From positions 1-5,158 of the forward strand of contig SVQJ01000086.1 in NCBI GenBank assembly GCA_015065395.1: a stretch of 5,158 bases of DNA, read 5' to 3'. A model generated the notes under the pieces. That model saw only the letters and a program-made list of their open reading frames with translations. It ran no database searches and was not told the DNA's origin. The translations under genes were made by a program, and so were the position numbers. This stretch comes from Oscillospiraceae bacterium (GTDB lineage Bacteria > Bacillota > Clostridia > Oscillospirales > CAG-272). Each line of letters opens with the position of its first letter. Positions within the stretch are counted from its first letter, which is position 1. This document shows positions 1 through 4,401 of this stretch, piece after piece.

Positions 1-851
1 GCCTTTTCCGATTCCTCTATGTTTCTGCCAACCTCGGTATATTCCTCTCCGGGCATGGCACCCTCGCAAAAGCCCTTCATCTTGGATTCAACGGAATAGC
101 GCAGTGAAACGGGGAAGTCTTCTCCGCATTCTTTCTTGATAGCCTGAACGACCTCTGCGGCAAATCTGTAGCGGTTTTCAAAGCTTCCGCCGTAATCGTC
201 GGTACGCTTGTTGAAAAACTCAATGGCAAATTGGTCAAGCAGGTATCCCTCGTGAACCGCGTGTACCTCAACGCCGTCTACCCCTGCATCCTTGCAAAGC
301 TTTGCGGTCTTTGCAAAGGCTTCGATGATCTCGTGAATCTGTTTAACGGTCATTTCGGGGCAAGTAATATCAGGTGCCCAACGGGAGGGCTGGGGGCTGG
401 GGGAAGCAAGCTCATGGGAGGTATCTATAATGGGCTTGACAAGAGCACGGGTGAATTTGTTTCTGTGGAGAGGGGCGACCAGCTCGGTTATTGCCCAGGA
501 GCGTCCCATTCCGGCGGTGAGCTGAACGAACAGCTTTGCACCGGTCTTATGTATCTCGTCCATAAATTCCTTTAGCTCTTTGAACATTTTGGGATTCTGC
601 CACAGCCATTTTCCCCAGAAGGTATCCTTCAGGGGGGCGATACCGGGGATGATCAAACCCACGTTGTTGTTGGCTCTTTCGATAAAGAGCTTTGCCGCCT
701 CCTTATCGAAGTGGCATCCGCCGAGCTCAAACCAACCGAAAAGGCTTGTTCCGCCCATGGGGCACATAACGATGCGGTTTTTGATTTCCACATTACCTAT
801 CTTCCAAGGGGTGAACAAGGCTTGGTATTTTTGGTCCATACTGTTTTGCAT
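1..851 (-). CDS. Old Yellow Enzyme family NADH:flavin oxidoreductase, N-terminal part (cut by left edge)
   Basis: Predicted cytosolic FMN enzyme that reduces activated C=C bonds with NAD(P)H. The 283 visible residues open with the family start (LFTPWKIGNVEIKNRIVMCPM, about residues 12-32) and carry the signature HAVHEGYLLDQF (197-208), with H197/H200 as the likely substrate-anion-binding pair and Y203 beside them, then KRTDDYGGSFENRYRF (215-230). The extra Glu in HxxHEGYLL, compared with the usual HxxHGYLL, recalls enoate reductases and bile-acid BaiCD/BaiH-like proteins; that placement is from memory. The C-terminus lies outside the window, so it cannot be said whether the [4Fe-4S] and FAD/NAD domains of the long (about 650-residue) class are present. 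The ATG at 851 has AAGGAG seven bases upstream (859-864). The gene follows the TetR gene by 28 bp with no promoter or terminator visible between, so the two are probably co-transcribed. Family call very secure; substrate unknown. Confidence 0.95.
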   Translation of the reverse strand, partial: MQNSMDQKYQALFTPWKIGNVEIKNRIVMCPMGGTSLFGWFELGGCHFDKEAAKLFIERANNNVGLIIPGIAPLKDTFWGKWLWQNPKMFKELKEFMDEIHKTGAKLFVQLTAGMGRSWAITELVAPLHRNKFTRALVKPIIDTSHELASPSPQPSRWAPDITCPEMTVKQIHEIIEAFAKTAKLCKDAGVDGVEVHAVHEGYLLDQFAIEFFNKRTDDYGGSFENRYRFAAEVVQAIKKECGEDFPVSLRYSVESKMKGFCEGAMPGEEYTEVGRNIEESEK

Positions 852-858
852 ATATATT

Positions 859-864
859 CTCCTT
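859..864 (-). promoter_or_regulatory. Ribosome binding site of the flavin oxidoreductase gene
   Basis: AAGGAG on the minus strand, seven bases before the ATG at 851. It lies in the 28-bp gap after the TetR stop codon, so the downstream gene is translated independently on a shared message. It supports the first ATG over the second one, four codons further in. Confidence 0.8.
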
Positions 865-879
865 AATAATTAGTCTTTT

Positions 880-1458
880 TTACGCACGCATTCCGTCCAG
901 AAGGATCCCGAAGCTGTATTTGAAATTCCGTACTGCCTCGTCTCTGGGAAGCTTTCTTCCCAAAGCATCCGCGTTATATCCGCGGATAAAGCACCAGACG
1001 GCATAAGCCATCGCCTCGGAATCAATATTTTTAAGATGTCCCTGCTTTTTGCCGAATTCAATAAGGTTTATTATCTGCTCCTTCCACCACTGATAATTAT
1101 CCTGTGAAACGGAGTCGTTTTCAAAAACGTATGTATTGAAATTCATTTTCACTTCGTAGGACATGATGAGAGTACCTGCAACGATATCGATCACCTGAGA
1201 GAAGAAATCTCCCTTGGGGTCAAATTTTGCGGTAATGCTTTCTCTTATCTTCAGTACGGTATTTTCGTAAACCGTGTTCAGAACGTCGTTTATATTATGA
1301 AAGCGGTTATAGAAGACCCTGTTGGTTATACTGAGCTTTTGAAGGATCCTCCTGACCGTGATCTTTTCTGCTCCGACGGTCAGGACCAGCTCCTCTGCGG
1401 CGGCAATGATCCTTTCGGACATTTCATCCTTAATGAGCGATGTGTTTTTCTCTTCCAA
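880..1458 (-). CDS. TetR/AcrR-family transcriptional repressor
   Basis: 192-residue one-component regulator, normal length for TetR proteins. The N-terminal DNA-binding domain spans about residues 14-60: helix 1 SERIIAAAEELVLTVGAEKIT, then the helix-turn-helix VRRILQKLSITNRVFYNRFHNINDVL with the characteristic YxxF (Y50-F53). The remaining helices (about 65-190) form the ligand-binding and dimer domain and do not indicate a ligand; W124, W125 and W155 may line it. Start: an in-frame TTG at 1458 sits six bases behind a perfect AGGAGG (1465-1470), so TTG is preferred to the internal ATG at 1422 (residue 13), which has no comparable site. A strong promoter and a 23-bp palindrome lie just upstream, implying autoregulation. 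The oxidoreductase gene follows at 28 bp and is the likely target. Family call very secure; inducer unknown. Confidence 0.95.
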   Translation of the reverse strand: MEEKNTSLIKDEMSERIIAAAEELVLTVGAEKITVRRILQKLSITNRVFYNRFHNINDVLNTVYENTVLKIRESITAKFDPKGDFFSQVIDIVAGTLIMSYEVKMNFNTYVFENDSVSQDNYQWWKEQIINLIEFGKKQGHLKNIDSEAMAYAVWCFIRGYNADALGRKLPRDEAVRNFKYSFGILLDGMRA

Positions 1459-1464
1459 AGCGCA

Positions 1465-1472
1465 CCTCCTTT
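1465..1472 (-). promoter_or_regulatory. Strong ribosome binding site that fixes a TTG start
   Basis: AAAGGAGG on the minus strand, six bases before TTG at 1458. It is the strongest ribosome binding site in the window and compensates for the rare start codon. Its upstream four bases overlap the end of the palindromic operator (1469-1491). Confidence 0.85.
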
Positions 1473-1491
1473 AGCACACTGTGTGCTAAAG
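1469..1491 (-). promoter_or_regulatory. Palindromic operator, probable TetR binding site
   Basis: Perfect inverted repeat: arms CTTTAGCACAC and GTGTGCTAAAG (11 bp each) around one central T, 23 bp in all. It starts four bases downstream of the -10 box of the tetR promoter and covers the expected transcription start (about 1488), reaching into the ribosome binding site. Length, symmetry and position are those of a classic TetR-family operator acting by blocking RNA polymerase. That the adjacent TetR protein is what binds is inference. Confidence 0.85.
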
Positions 1492-1494
1492 AAA

Positions 1495-1523
1495 ATTTTA
1501 CCACATCCTCCCTGATTTGTCAA
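1495..1523 (-). promoter_or_regulatory. Sigma-A-type promoter of the tetR-oxidoreductase operon
   Basis: Minus strand -35 TTGACA (1518-1523, full consensus) and -10 TAAAAT (1495-1500, one base off TATAAT) with exactly 17 bp between. Predicted start near 1488, giving a leader of about 30 bases that begins inside the palindromic operator. No second promoter is seen before the oxidoreductase gene. Confidence 0.87.
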
Positions 1524-1531
1524 GGAGGATG
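1504..1531 (-). repeat. Inverted repeat enclosing the -35 box; possible ldhA terminator
   Basis: Arms CATCCTCC (1504-1511) and GGAGGATG (1524-1531) pair perfectly across 12 bases, and the loop contains the TTGACA -35 box. It begins 28 bp after the ldhA stop codon, so in the ldhA transcript it would form a GC-rich hairpin. However, the bases that follow (TGGTAAAATTTTC) are not a clean U-run, so termination would be weak at best. The alternative is a second protein-binding site over the promoter. No other candidate terminator separates ldhA from the operon. Confidence 0.5.
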
Positions 1532-1558
1532 GGTACACGAAGCTTAAAAACACAAAAC

Positions 1559-2539
1559 TTATATACTTACCGTGTTTTTGAGTGTTTCGCCGTTCATGAA
1601 GGCGGTGATGTTTTCCACGGTGGTCTGAGCTATATTATCAAGAGCCTCCTCAGTGAGGAATGCCTGGTGAGAGGTAACGATAACGTTGGGCATAGAGATA
1701 AGTCTTGTGAGAATATCGTCCTCAACGATATGGTTTGAAAAATCCTCAAAGAAGAAATCAGATTCCTCCTCGTAAACATCAAGGCAGGCGCCTCCGATCC
1801 TTCGTTCCTTTATGGCGGAGAGAAGGGCACGGGCATCTATAAGTGCGCCTCTGGAGGTATTGATTATTATCGCTCTTTTTTTCATTTTTTCGATAGCATT
1901 TTCGTCGATCATGTGGTAGGTATCCTTCATGAGAGGGCAATGGAGCGAAATGATATCGCTCTCTCTGAAAAGGGTATCCGTGTCCACATAAGTAACGTCC
2001 GGGATATCAGCGGGGTATTTATCGTAAGCCAGTATTTTCATGCCGAAGCCGCGGCAGATATCTATAAAGCATCTTCCGATCTTACCCGTTCCCACGATAC
2101 CTACGGTTTTTGAATGAAGGTCAAAGCCGGTCATGCCGTTAAGGCTGAAATTGAAGTCACGGGTTCTGATATAAGCCTTATGGATGCGGCGGATAGACGT
2201 GAGGAGCATTGCCATGGCGTGCTCCGCAACGGAGTGTGGGGAATATGCGGGAACATGGAACACAGGCATTCTGCCGTTAAGATGCTTAAGGTCCACGTTG
2301 TTGTAGCCGGCACAGCGCAGAGCAATAAATTTGCAGCCTTCCTCCAAAAGCATATCTATTACGGTGGCGGATACTTCGTCGTTCACGAAAACGCAAACTC
2401 CGTCGCAGCCCCGTGCAAGGGTAACAGTGTCCTCGCAAAGCTTTGTTTCGTAAAATTTTATTGTAATCCCTGCCTCGTCGGCATATTTTTCGAAAGAGGG
2501 CTTATCATAGCCCTTGGCGTCGAAAAAAGCGATCCTCAT
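1559..2539 (-). CDS. ldhA: D-lactate dehydrogenase (NAD-dependent D-2-hydroxyacid dehydrogenase)
   Basis: Cytosolic enzyme reducing pyruvate to D-lactate with NADH, regenerating NAD+ in fermentation. At 326 residues it is close to E. coli LdhA (329) and matches it, as recalled, along its length: CVFVNDE, FIALRCAGYNNVDL, VPAYSPHSVAEHAMAM, YIRTRDFNFSLNGMTGF. The NAD-binding Rossmann motif GTGKIG is at 150-155, with D173 ending the next strand, which favours NAD over NADP. Catalytic residues are R230 (NTSRGALID), E259 (DVYEEES) and H291 (SHQAFLTEEAL), at the spacing known in D-LDHs. The FFFEDFSN segment (262-269) is also typical of LdhA. The ATG at 2539 has AAAGGA (2547-2552) seven bases upstream. 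It has its own promoter and a leader of about 105 bases, and lies 100 bp before the TetR gene. Some relatives act on other 2-hydroxyacids, but similarity to LdhA is high. Confidence 0.94.
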   Translation of the reverse strand: MRIAFFDAKGYDKPSFEKYADEAGITIKFYETKLCEDTVTLARGCDGVCVFVNDEVSATVIDMLLEEGCKFIALRCAGYNNVDLKHLNGRMPVFHVPAYSPHSVAEHAMAMLLTSIRRIHKAYIRTRDFNFSLNGMTGFDLHSKTVGIVGTGKIGRCFIDICRGFGMKILAYDKYPADIPDVTYVDTDTLFRESDIISLHCPLMKDTYHMIDENAIEKMKKRAIIINTSRGALIDARALLSAIKERRIGGACLDVYEEESDFFFEDFSNHIVEDDILTRLISMPNVIVTSHQAFLTEEALDNIAQTTVENITAFMNGETLKNTVSI

Positions 2540-2644
2540 ATAGAATTCCTTTCTTTATTGACAAAGTGTTGATATTAGTTATTCCCGAAAAGCCTTGCGG
2601 AGATACCCACCTAAAAAACGGTCCCTCGGGCAGCATTTCTATAC
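2539..2644 (-). promoter_or_regulatory. Structured 5' leader of ldhA (candidate)
   Basis: If transcription starts near 2644, as the promoter predicts, the message has a leader of about 105 bases. Its first bases TATAGAA (2643-2637) are exactly complementary to TTCTATA (2545-2539), which ends on the A of the start codon; G-U pairs could extend this over the AUG. Inside, CCCGA and TCGGG (2626-2630 with 2584-2588) form a second perfect helix around a 37-base loop. There is no U-tract terminator hairpin, so any control would act on translation. I recognise no named riboswitch class. The pairing is seen in the sequence; a function is inference. Confidence 0.35.
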
Positions 2645-2650
2645 AGAATA

Positions 2651-2679
2651 ATTCTAACACAAACCTGAAAAAATCACAA
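2651..2679 (-). promoter_or_regulatory. Promoter of ldhA
   Basis: Minus strand -35 TTGTGA (2674-2679) and -10 TAGAAT (2651-2656) separated by 17 bp, with TG one base before the -10 (extended -10). Predicted start near 2644. A short perfect palindrome, AGAATAATTCT on the plus strand (2645-2655), overlaps the -10 box and could be a regulator site, though 11 AT-rich bases may be chance. No convincing Rex (TTGTGAA-N4-TTCACAA) site is seen. Confidence 0.6.
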
Positions 2680-2731
2680 GGTGAAGAATGGAAAATGAAT
2701 AACGAATAATTGATATACGTAAAGACAGGGT

Positions 2732-2747
2732 CCCGGCGGTTGCCGGG
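2732..2747. repeat. GC-rich hairpin CCCGGC-GGTT-GCCGGG
   Basis: Perfect 6-bp stem with a GGTT loop, the first of a series of inverted repeats in the gene-free interval. On the plus strand it is followed by GGGCTTTTC, too poor a U-run for a confident terminator, and no plus-strand gene ends here. On the minus strand no T-run follows. Confidence 0.45.
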
Positions 2748-2785
2748 GGGCTTTTCAAATTGCGGTTTGTAAAGGAGAAACGGTC

Positions 2786-2802
2786 GCTTTTTTGAAAAAA
2801 GC
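2786..2802. repeat. Palindrome GCTTTTTT-G-AAAAAAGC
   Basis: Perfect 8-bp arms around a single G. The surrounding text (AAAGGAGAAACGGTC before, CTCTGCAAAAAACTTTA after) resembles interspersed intergenic sequence in Clostridia genomes as I remember it; this needs a genome-wide search. Confidence 0.4.
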
Positions 2803-2842
2803 TCTGCAAAAAACTTTACATAAGGGTTTAGCTGAGAATTAC

Positions 2843-2981
2843 AAGGCAAAAGGCGTCGCCAAAGCAGAAATTTGTTTTGGCTGAGGCACCGAAGGTGCCG
2901 TAACCTTAAAAGAGTAAAGAGCGGGAAAAATGAGCTCGTTCATTTTACCGCTCTTTACCCTTTTAAGGGCCTTTTTGCCTT
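2843..2981. repeat. Nested inverted-repeat element (MITE-like or structured intergenic repeat)
   Basis: Outer arms AAGGCAAAAGG (2843-2853) and CCTTTTTGCCTT (2970-2981) match apart from one extra A. Between them lie three hairpins: GCCAAA/TTTGGC (2858-2863 with 2876-2881), GGCACC-GAA-GGTGCC (2885-2899, perfect), and a long stem (2904-2933 with 2940-2968) of nearly 30 bp with a G/A difference, one mismatch and one bulge. The result is a cloverleaf-like layout of about 140 bp. It encodes no protein. It could be a non-autonomous mobile element, a repetitive structured element or a bidirectional terminator; no target-site duplication is clear. Confidence 0.5.
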
Positions 2982-3013
2982 TTCGCTATCGTTGTCCTTT
3001 TAAAGTTCCTTTG

Positions 3014-3037
3014 GTTCTTTCCTTTCAAGGAAAGAAC
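3014..3037. repeat. Perfect hairpin GTTCTTTCCTT-TC-AAGGAAAGAAC
   Basis: Eleven-base-pair perfect arms around two bases. A further inverted repeat, TCCGCAT (3055-3061) with ATGCGGA (3091-3097), lies just to its right. Neither is followed by a U-run on either strand, so these are not obvious terminators; they add to the inverted-repeat cluster downstream of asd. Confidence 0.5.
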
Positions 3038-3101
3038 AGAAAGTGCCACATATATCCGCATCGAGCATAAAATTCAGTACTTCCTCACGTATGCGGAGGC
3101 G

Positions 3102-3133
3102 AAAAAAGAGGCCCGACAGCCGGGTCTCTTTTT
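3102..3133 (-). terminator. Rho-independent terminator of asd
   Basis: Stem 3108-3115 with 3121-3128 (GAGGCCCG / CGGGTCTC on the plus strand) with a loop of five bases. On the minus strand it is followed by TTTTTT and begins 18 bp after the asd stop codon. One position is A-C in the minus transcript and G-U in a plus transcript, and T-runs flank both sides, so it could stop transcription in both directions. Confidence 0.85.
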
Positions 3134-3150
3134 CATCGCTTTAAGCTTTA

Positions 3151-4230
3151 TCAGTCAAAATAGCCGAGCTTATAAAGAAGCTCTGCACCAAGAAGAGCGC
3201 CGCCTGCGGCACCTCTCAGGGTGTTGTGGGAAAGACCGACGAACTTCCAGTCATAGATCTTATCCTCGCGGAGTCTGCCCGCGGTAACTCCCATTCCGCC
3301 GTAGATATCGCGGTCGGTATTGCACTGAGGACGGTTATCCTCTTCAAAATACGTAATAAACTGCTCAGGTGCGTGGGGAAGCGCATACTCCTGGGGAAGT
3401 CCCTTAAAGTTCTTCCAAGCATCAAGTATCTCTTCCTTTGTGGGCTTGTTTTCAAACTTTACGAAAACCGTTGCGGTATGACCGTCTGTAACGGGAATTC
3501 TGATGCACTGGCTTGTGATAACGGTATCGCTGTCGGGAACGATCCTTCCGTCACGGTACTCACCCCAGATATAGAGAGGCTCAACCTCGCTCTTTTCTTC
3601 CTCGCCGCCGATATAGGGAATGACGTTATCTATCATTTCGGGCCATTCGTTGAAGGTCTTGCCTGCGCCGCTGATAGCCTGATAGGTGCTTACCACCACT
3701 TCCTTAATGCCGAATTTGCGAAGAGGAGTGAGCATGGGGACGTAGCTTTGGATGGAGCAGTTGGGTTTAACAGCAATAAAGCCCTTCTTTGTTCCGAGAC
3801 GCTTTCTCTGATCCTCTATGACCTTGTAATGATCTGCATTGATCTCGGGAATTACCATGGGAACGTCGTCCACACGGCGGTTTGCACTGTTGTTGGAGAT
3901 AACGGGGATCTCAGCCTTGGCATAAGCCTCCTCAAGAGCGCGTATCTCTTCTTTTTTCATATTAACTGCACAGAACACGAGATCGCATTTCTCGCTAACA
4001 GCAGAAATATCTGCCGCATCGAGAACGGGCATCTCACCGATATGCTCGGGCATAGCTTCTTTCATCTTCCATCTGTCGCCCACTGCCTCTTTATATGTTC
4101 TGCCTGCGCTGCGCGCACTTGCGCAAAGAACTGTTATATCAAAAAAAGGGTGATCCTGAAGCAGCATTATAAATCTCTGGCCTACCATACCGGTAGCGCC
4201 GATAATGCCTACTCTCTTTTTATTTTCCAT
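3151..4230 (-). CDS. asd: Aspartate-semialdehyde dehydrogenase, archaeal/fungal-type
   Basis: Converts L-aspartyl-4-phosphate and NADPH to L-aspartate-4-semialdehyde, the branch point to lysine/diaminopimelate, threonine and methionine; cytosolic. The 359-residue protein has the N-terminal Rossmann motif GIIGATGMVGQ (8-18), ASARSAGR (37-44) in the cofactor region, the active-site cysteine C158 in KPNCSIQ, and the base H251 in RIPVTDGHT. The C-terminus WKFVGLSHNTLRGAAGGALLGAELL is typical. NCS, rather than the NCTT-like motif of the common bacterial form, together with the overall pattern places it in the archaeal/eukaryotic-like branch, also found in Clostridia and Bacteroidetes. Start: the ATG at 4230 (MENKKRVGIIGATG) lies just downstream of the promoter; an in-frame ATG at 4272 would add 14 residues but overlaps the -10/-35 spacer and cannot be transcribed from it. 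Monocistronic; no dapA or lysC neighbour is seen. Confidence 0.97.
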   Translation of the reverse strand: MENKKRVGIIGATGMVGQRFIMLLQDHPFFDITVLCASARSAGRTYKEAVGDRWKMKEAMPEHIGEMPVLDAADISAVSEKCDLVFCAVNMKKEEIRALEEAYAKAEIPVISNNSANRRVDDVPMVIPEINADHYKVIEDQRKRLGTKKGFIAVKPNCSIQSYVPMLTPLRKFGIKEVVVSTYQAISGAGKTFNEWPEMIDNVIPYIGGEEEKSEVEPLYIWGEYRDGRIVPDSDTVITSQCIRIPVTDGHTATVFVKFENKPTKEEILDAWKNFKGLPQEYALPHAPEQFITYFEEDNRPQCNTDRDIYGGMGVTAGRLREDKIYDWKFVGLSHNTLRGAAGGALLGAELLYKLGYFD

Positions 4231-4236
4231 TTTAGT

Positions 4237-4247
4237 ACCTGCCTTCC
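4237..4247 (-). promoter_or_regulatory. Ribosome binding site region of asd
   Basis: Minus strand GGAAGGCAGGT, with AGG seven bases and GGAAGG twelve bases before the ATG at 4230. The nearer match is modest, but it supports this start together with the promoter position. Confidence 0.55.
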
Positions 4248-4262
4248 TTGAAGAATACAAAT

Positions 4263-4291
4263 ATATTAACACAGCGAAAATGCTTTGTCAA
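4263..4291 (-). promoter_or_regulatory. Promoter of asd
   Basis: Minus strand -35 TTGACA (4286-4291, full consensus) and -10 TAATAT (4263-4268) with 17 bp between and TG one base before the -10 (extended -10). Predicted start near 4256 gives a leader of about 26 bases. It looks like a strong constitutive promoter; no leader riboswitch (such as a lysine element) fits in so short a leader. Confidence 0.88.
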
Positions 4292-4330
4292 CGGACTTTT
4301 TCCTATTTGATCTCTCTTTTTGGTTTAATC

Positions 4331-4359
4331 TTGACCTTGATGCCGTTATGTGATATCAT
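4331..4359 (+). promoter_or_regulatory. Promoter of the secreted cohesin-like protein gene
   Basis: Plus strand -35 TTGACC (4331-4336) and -10 TATCAT (4354-4359) separated by 17 bp, with TG one base before the -10. Predicted start near 4366 gives a leader of about 36 bases. It is divergent from the asd promoter, with about 40 bp between the two -35 boxes. Confidence 0.7.
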
Positions 4360-4388
4360 TATATTGAATATGTATATCAAATTTTACC

Positions 4389-4394
4389 GAAAGG
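4389..4394 (+). promoter_or_regulatory. Ribosome binding site of the secreted protein gene
   Basis: GAAAGG on the plus strand, seven bases before the ATG at 4402. It fixes the start that gives a complete signal peptide. Confidence 0.7.
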
Positions 4395-4401
4395 CTGTTA
4401 A

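Noticed and set aside
1420..1422. Internal ATG (residue 13) as the TetR start
   Set aside because: No good ribosome binding site precedes it, while the TTG at 1458 has a perfect AGGAGG at six bases and both are in frame.
2114..2572. 152-codon plus-strand frame opposite the 5' half of ldhA
   Set aside because: Antisense to a clearly conserved gene, and it has no recognisable motif.
2596..2625. T-box-like text in the ldhA leader (AGGTGGGTATCTCCGC on the minus strand)
   Set aside because: It resembles the T-box GGGTGGNACCGC bulge only loosely, there is no Stem I or terminator hairpin, and a tRNA-sensing switch on a lactate dehydrogenase gene would be unexpected.
2657..2679. Rex (redox repressor) site at the ldhA promoter, from the TTGTGA box
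   Set aside because: Only one half-site is present; the other half (TTCAGG) has the wrong spacing and sequence.
2727..2760. Hairpin 2732-2747 as terminator of a plus-strand gene
   Set aside because: No plus-strand gene ends upstream of it, and the following GGGCTTTTC lacks a proper U-run.
2505..2849. 114-codon minus-strand frame covering the ldhA leader and repeat region
   Set aside because: It runs through the promoter, the leader and hairpin repeats, overlaps the ldhA start in another frame, has no ribosome binding site and no domain-like composition.
3226..4251. 341-codon plus-strand reading frame opposite asd
   Set aside because: It lies almost wholly antisense to a gene with full catalytic motifs, is rich in Cys/Ile/Leu runs, has no ribosome binding site and matches no family. 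It is a codon-bias shadow.
4228..4272. Upstream ATG of asd at 4272 (14 extra residues MLIYLYSSRKAGTK)
   Set aside because: It lies between the -35 and -10 boxes of the asd promoter, upstream of the predicted transcription start, and the family starts at the MENKKRVGIIGATG segment.
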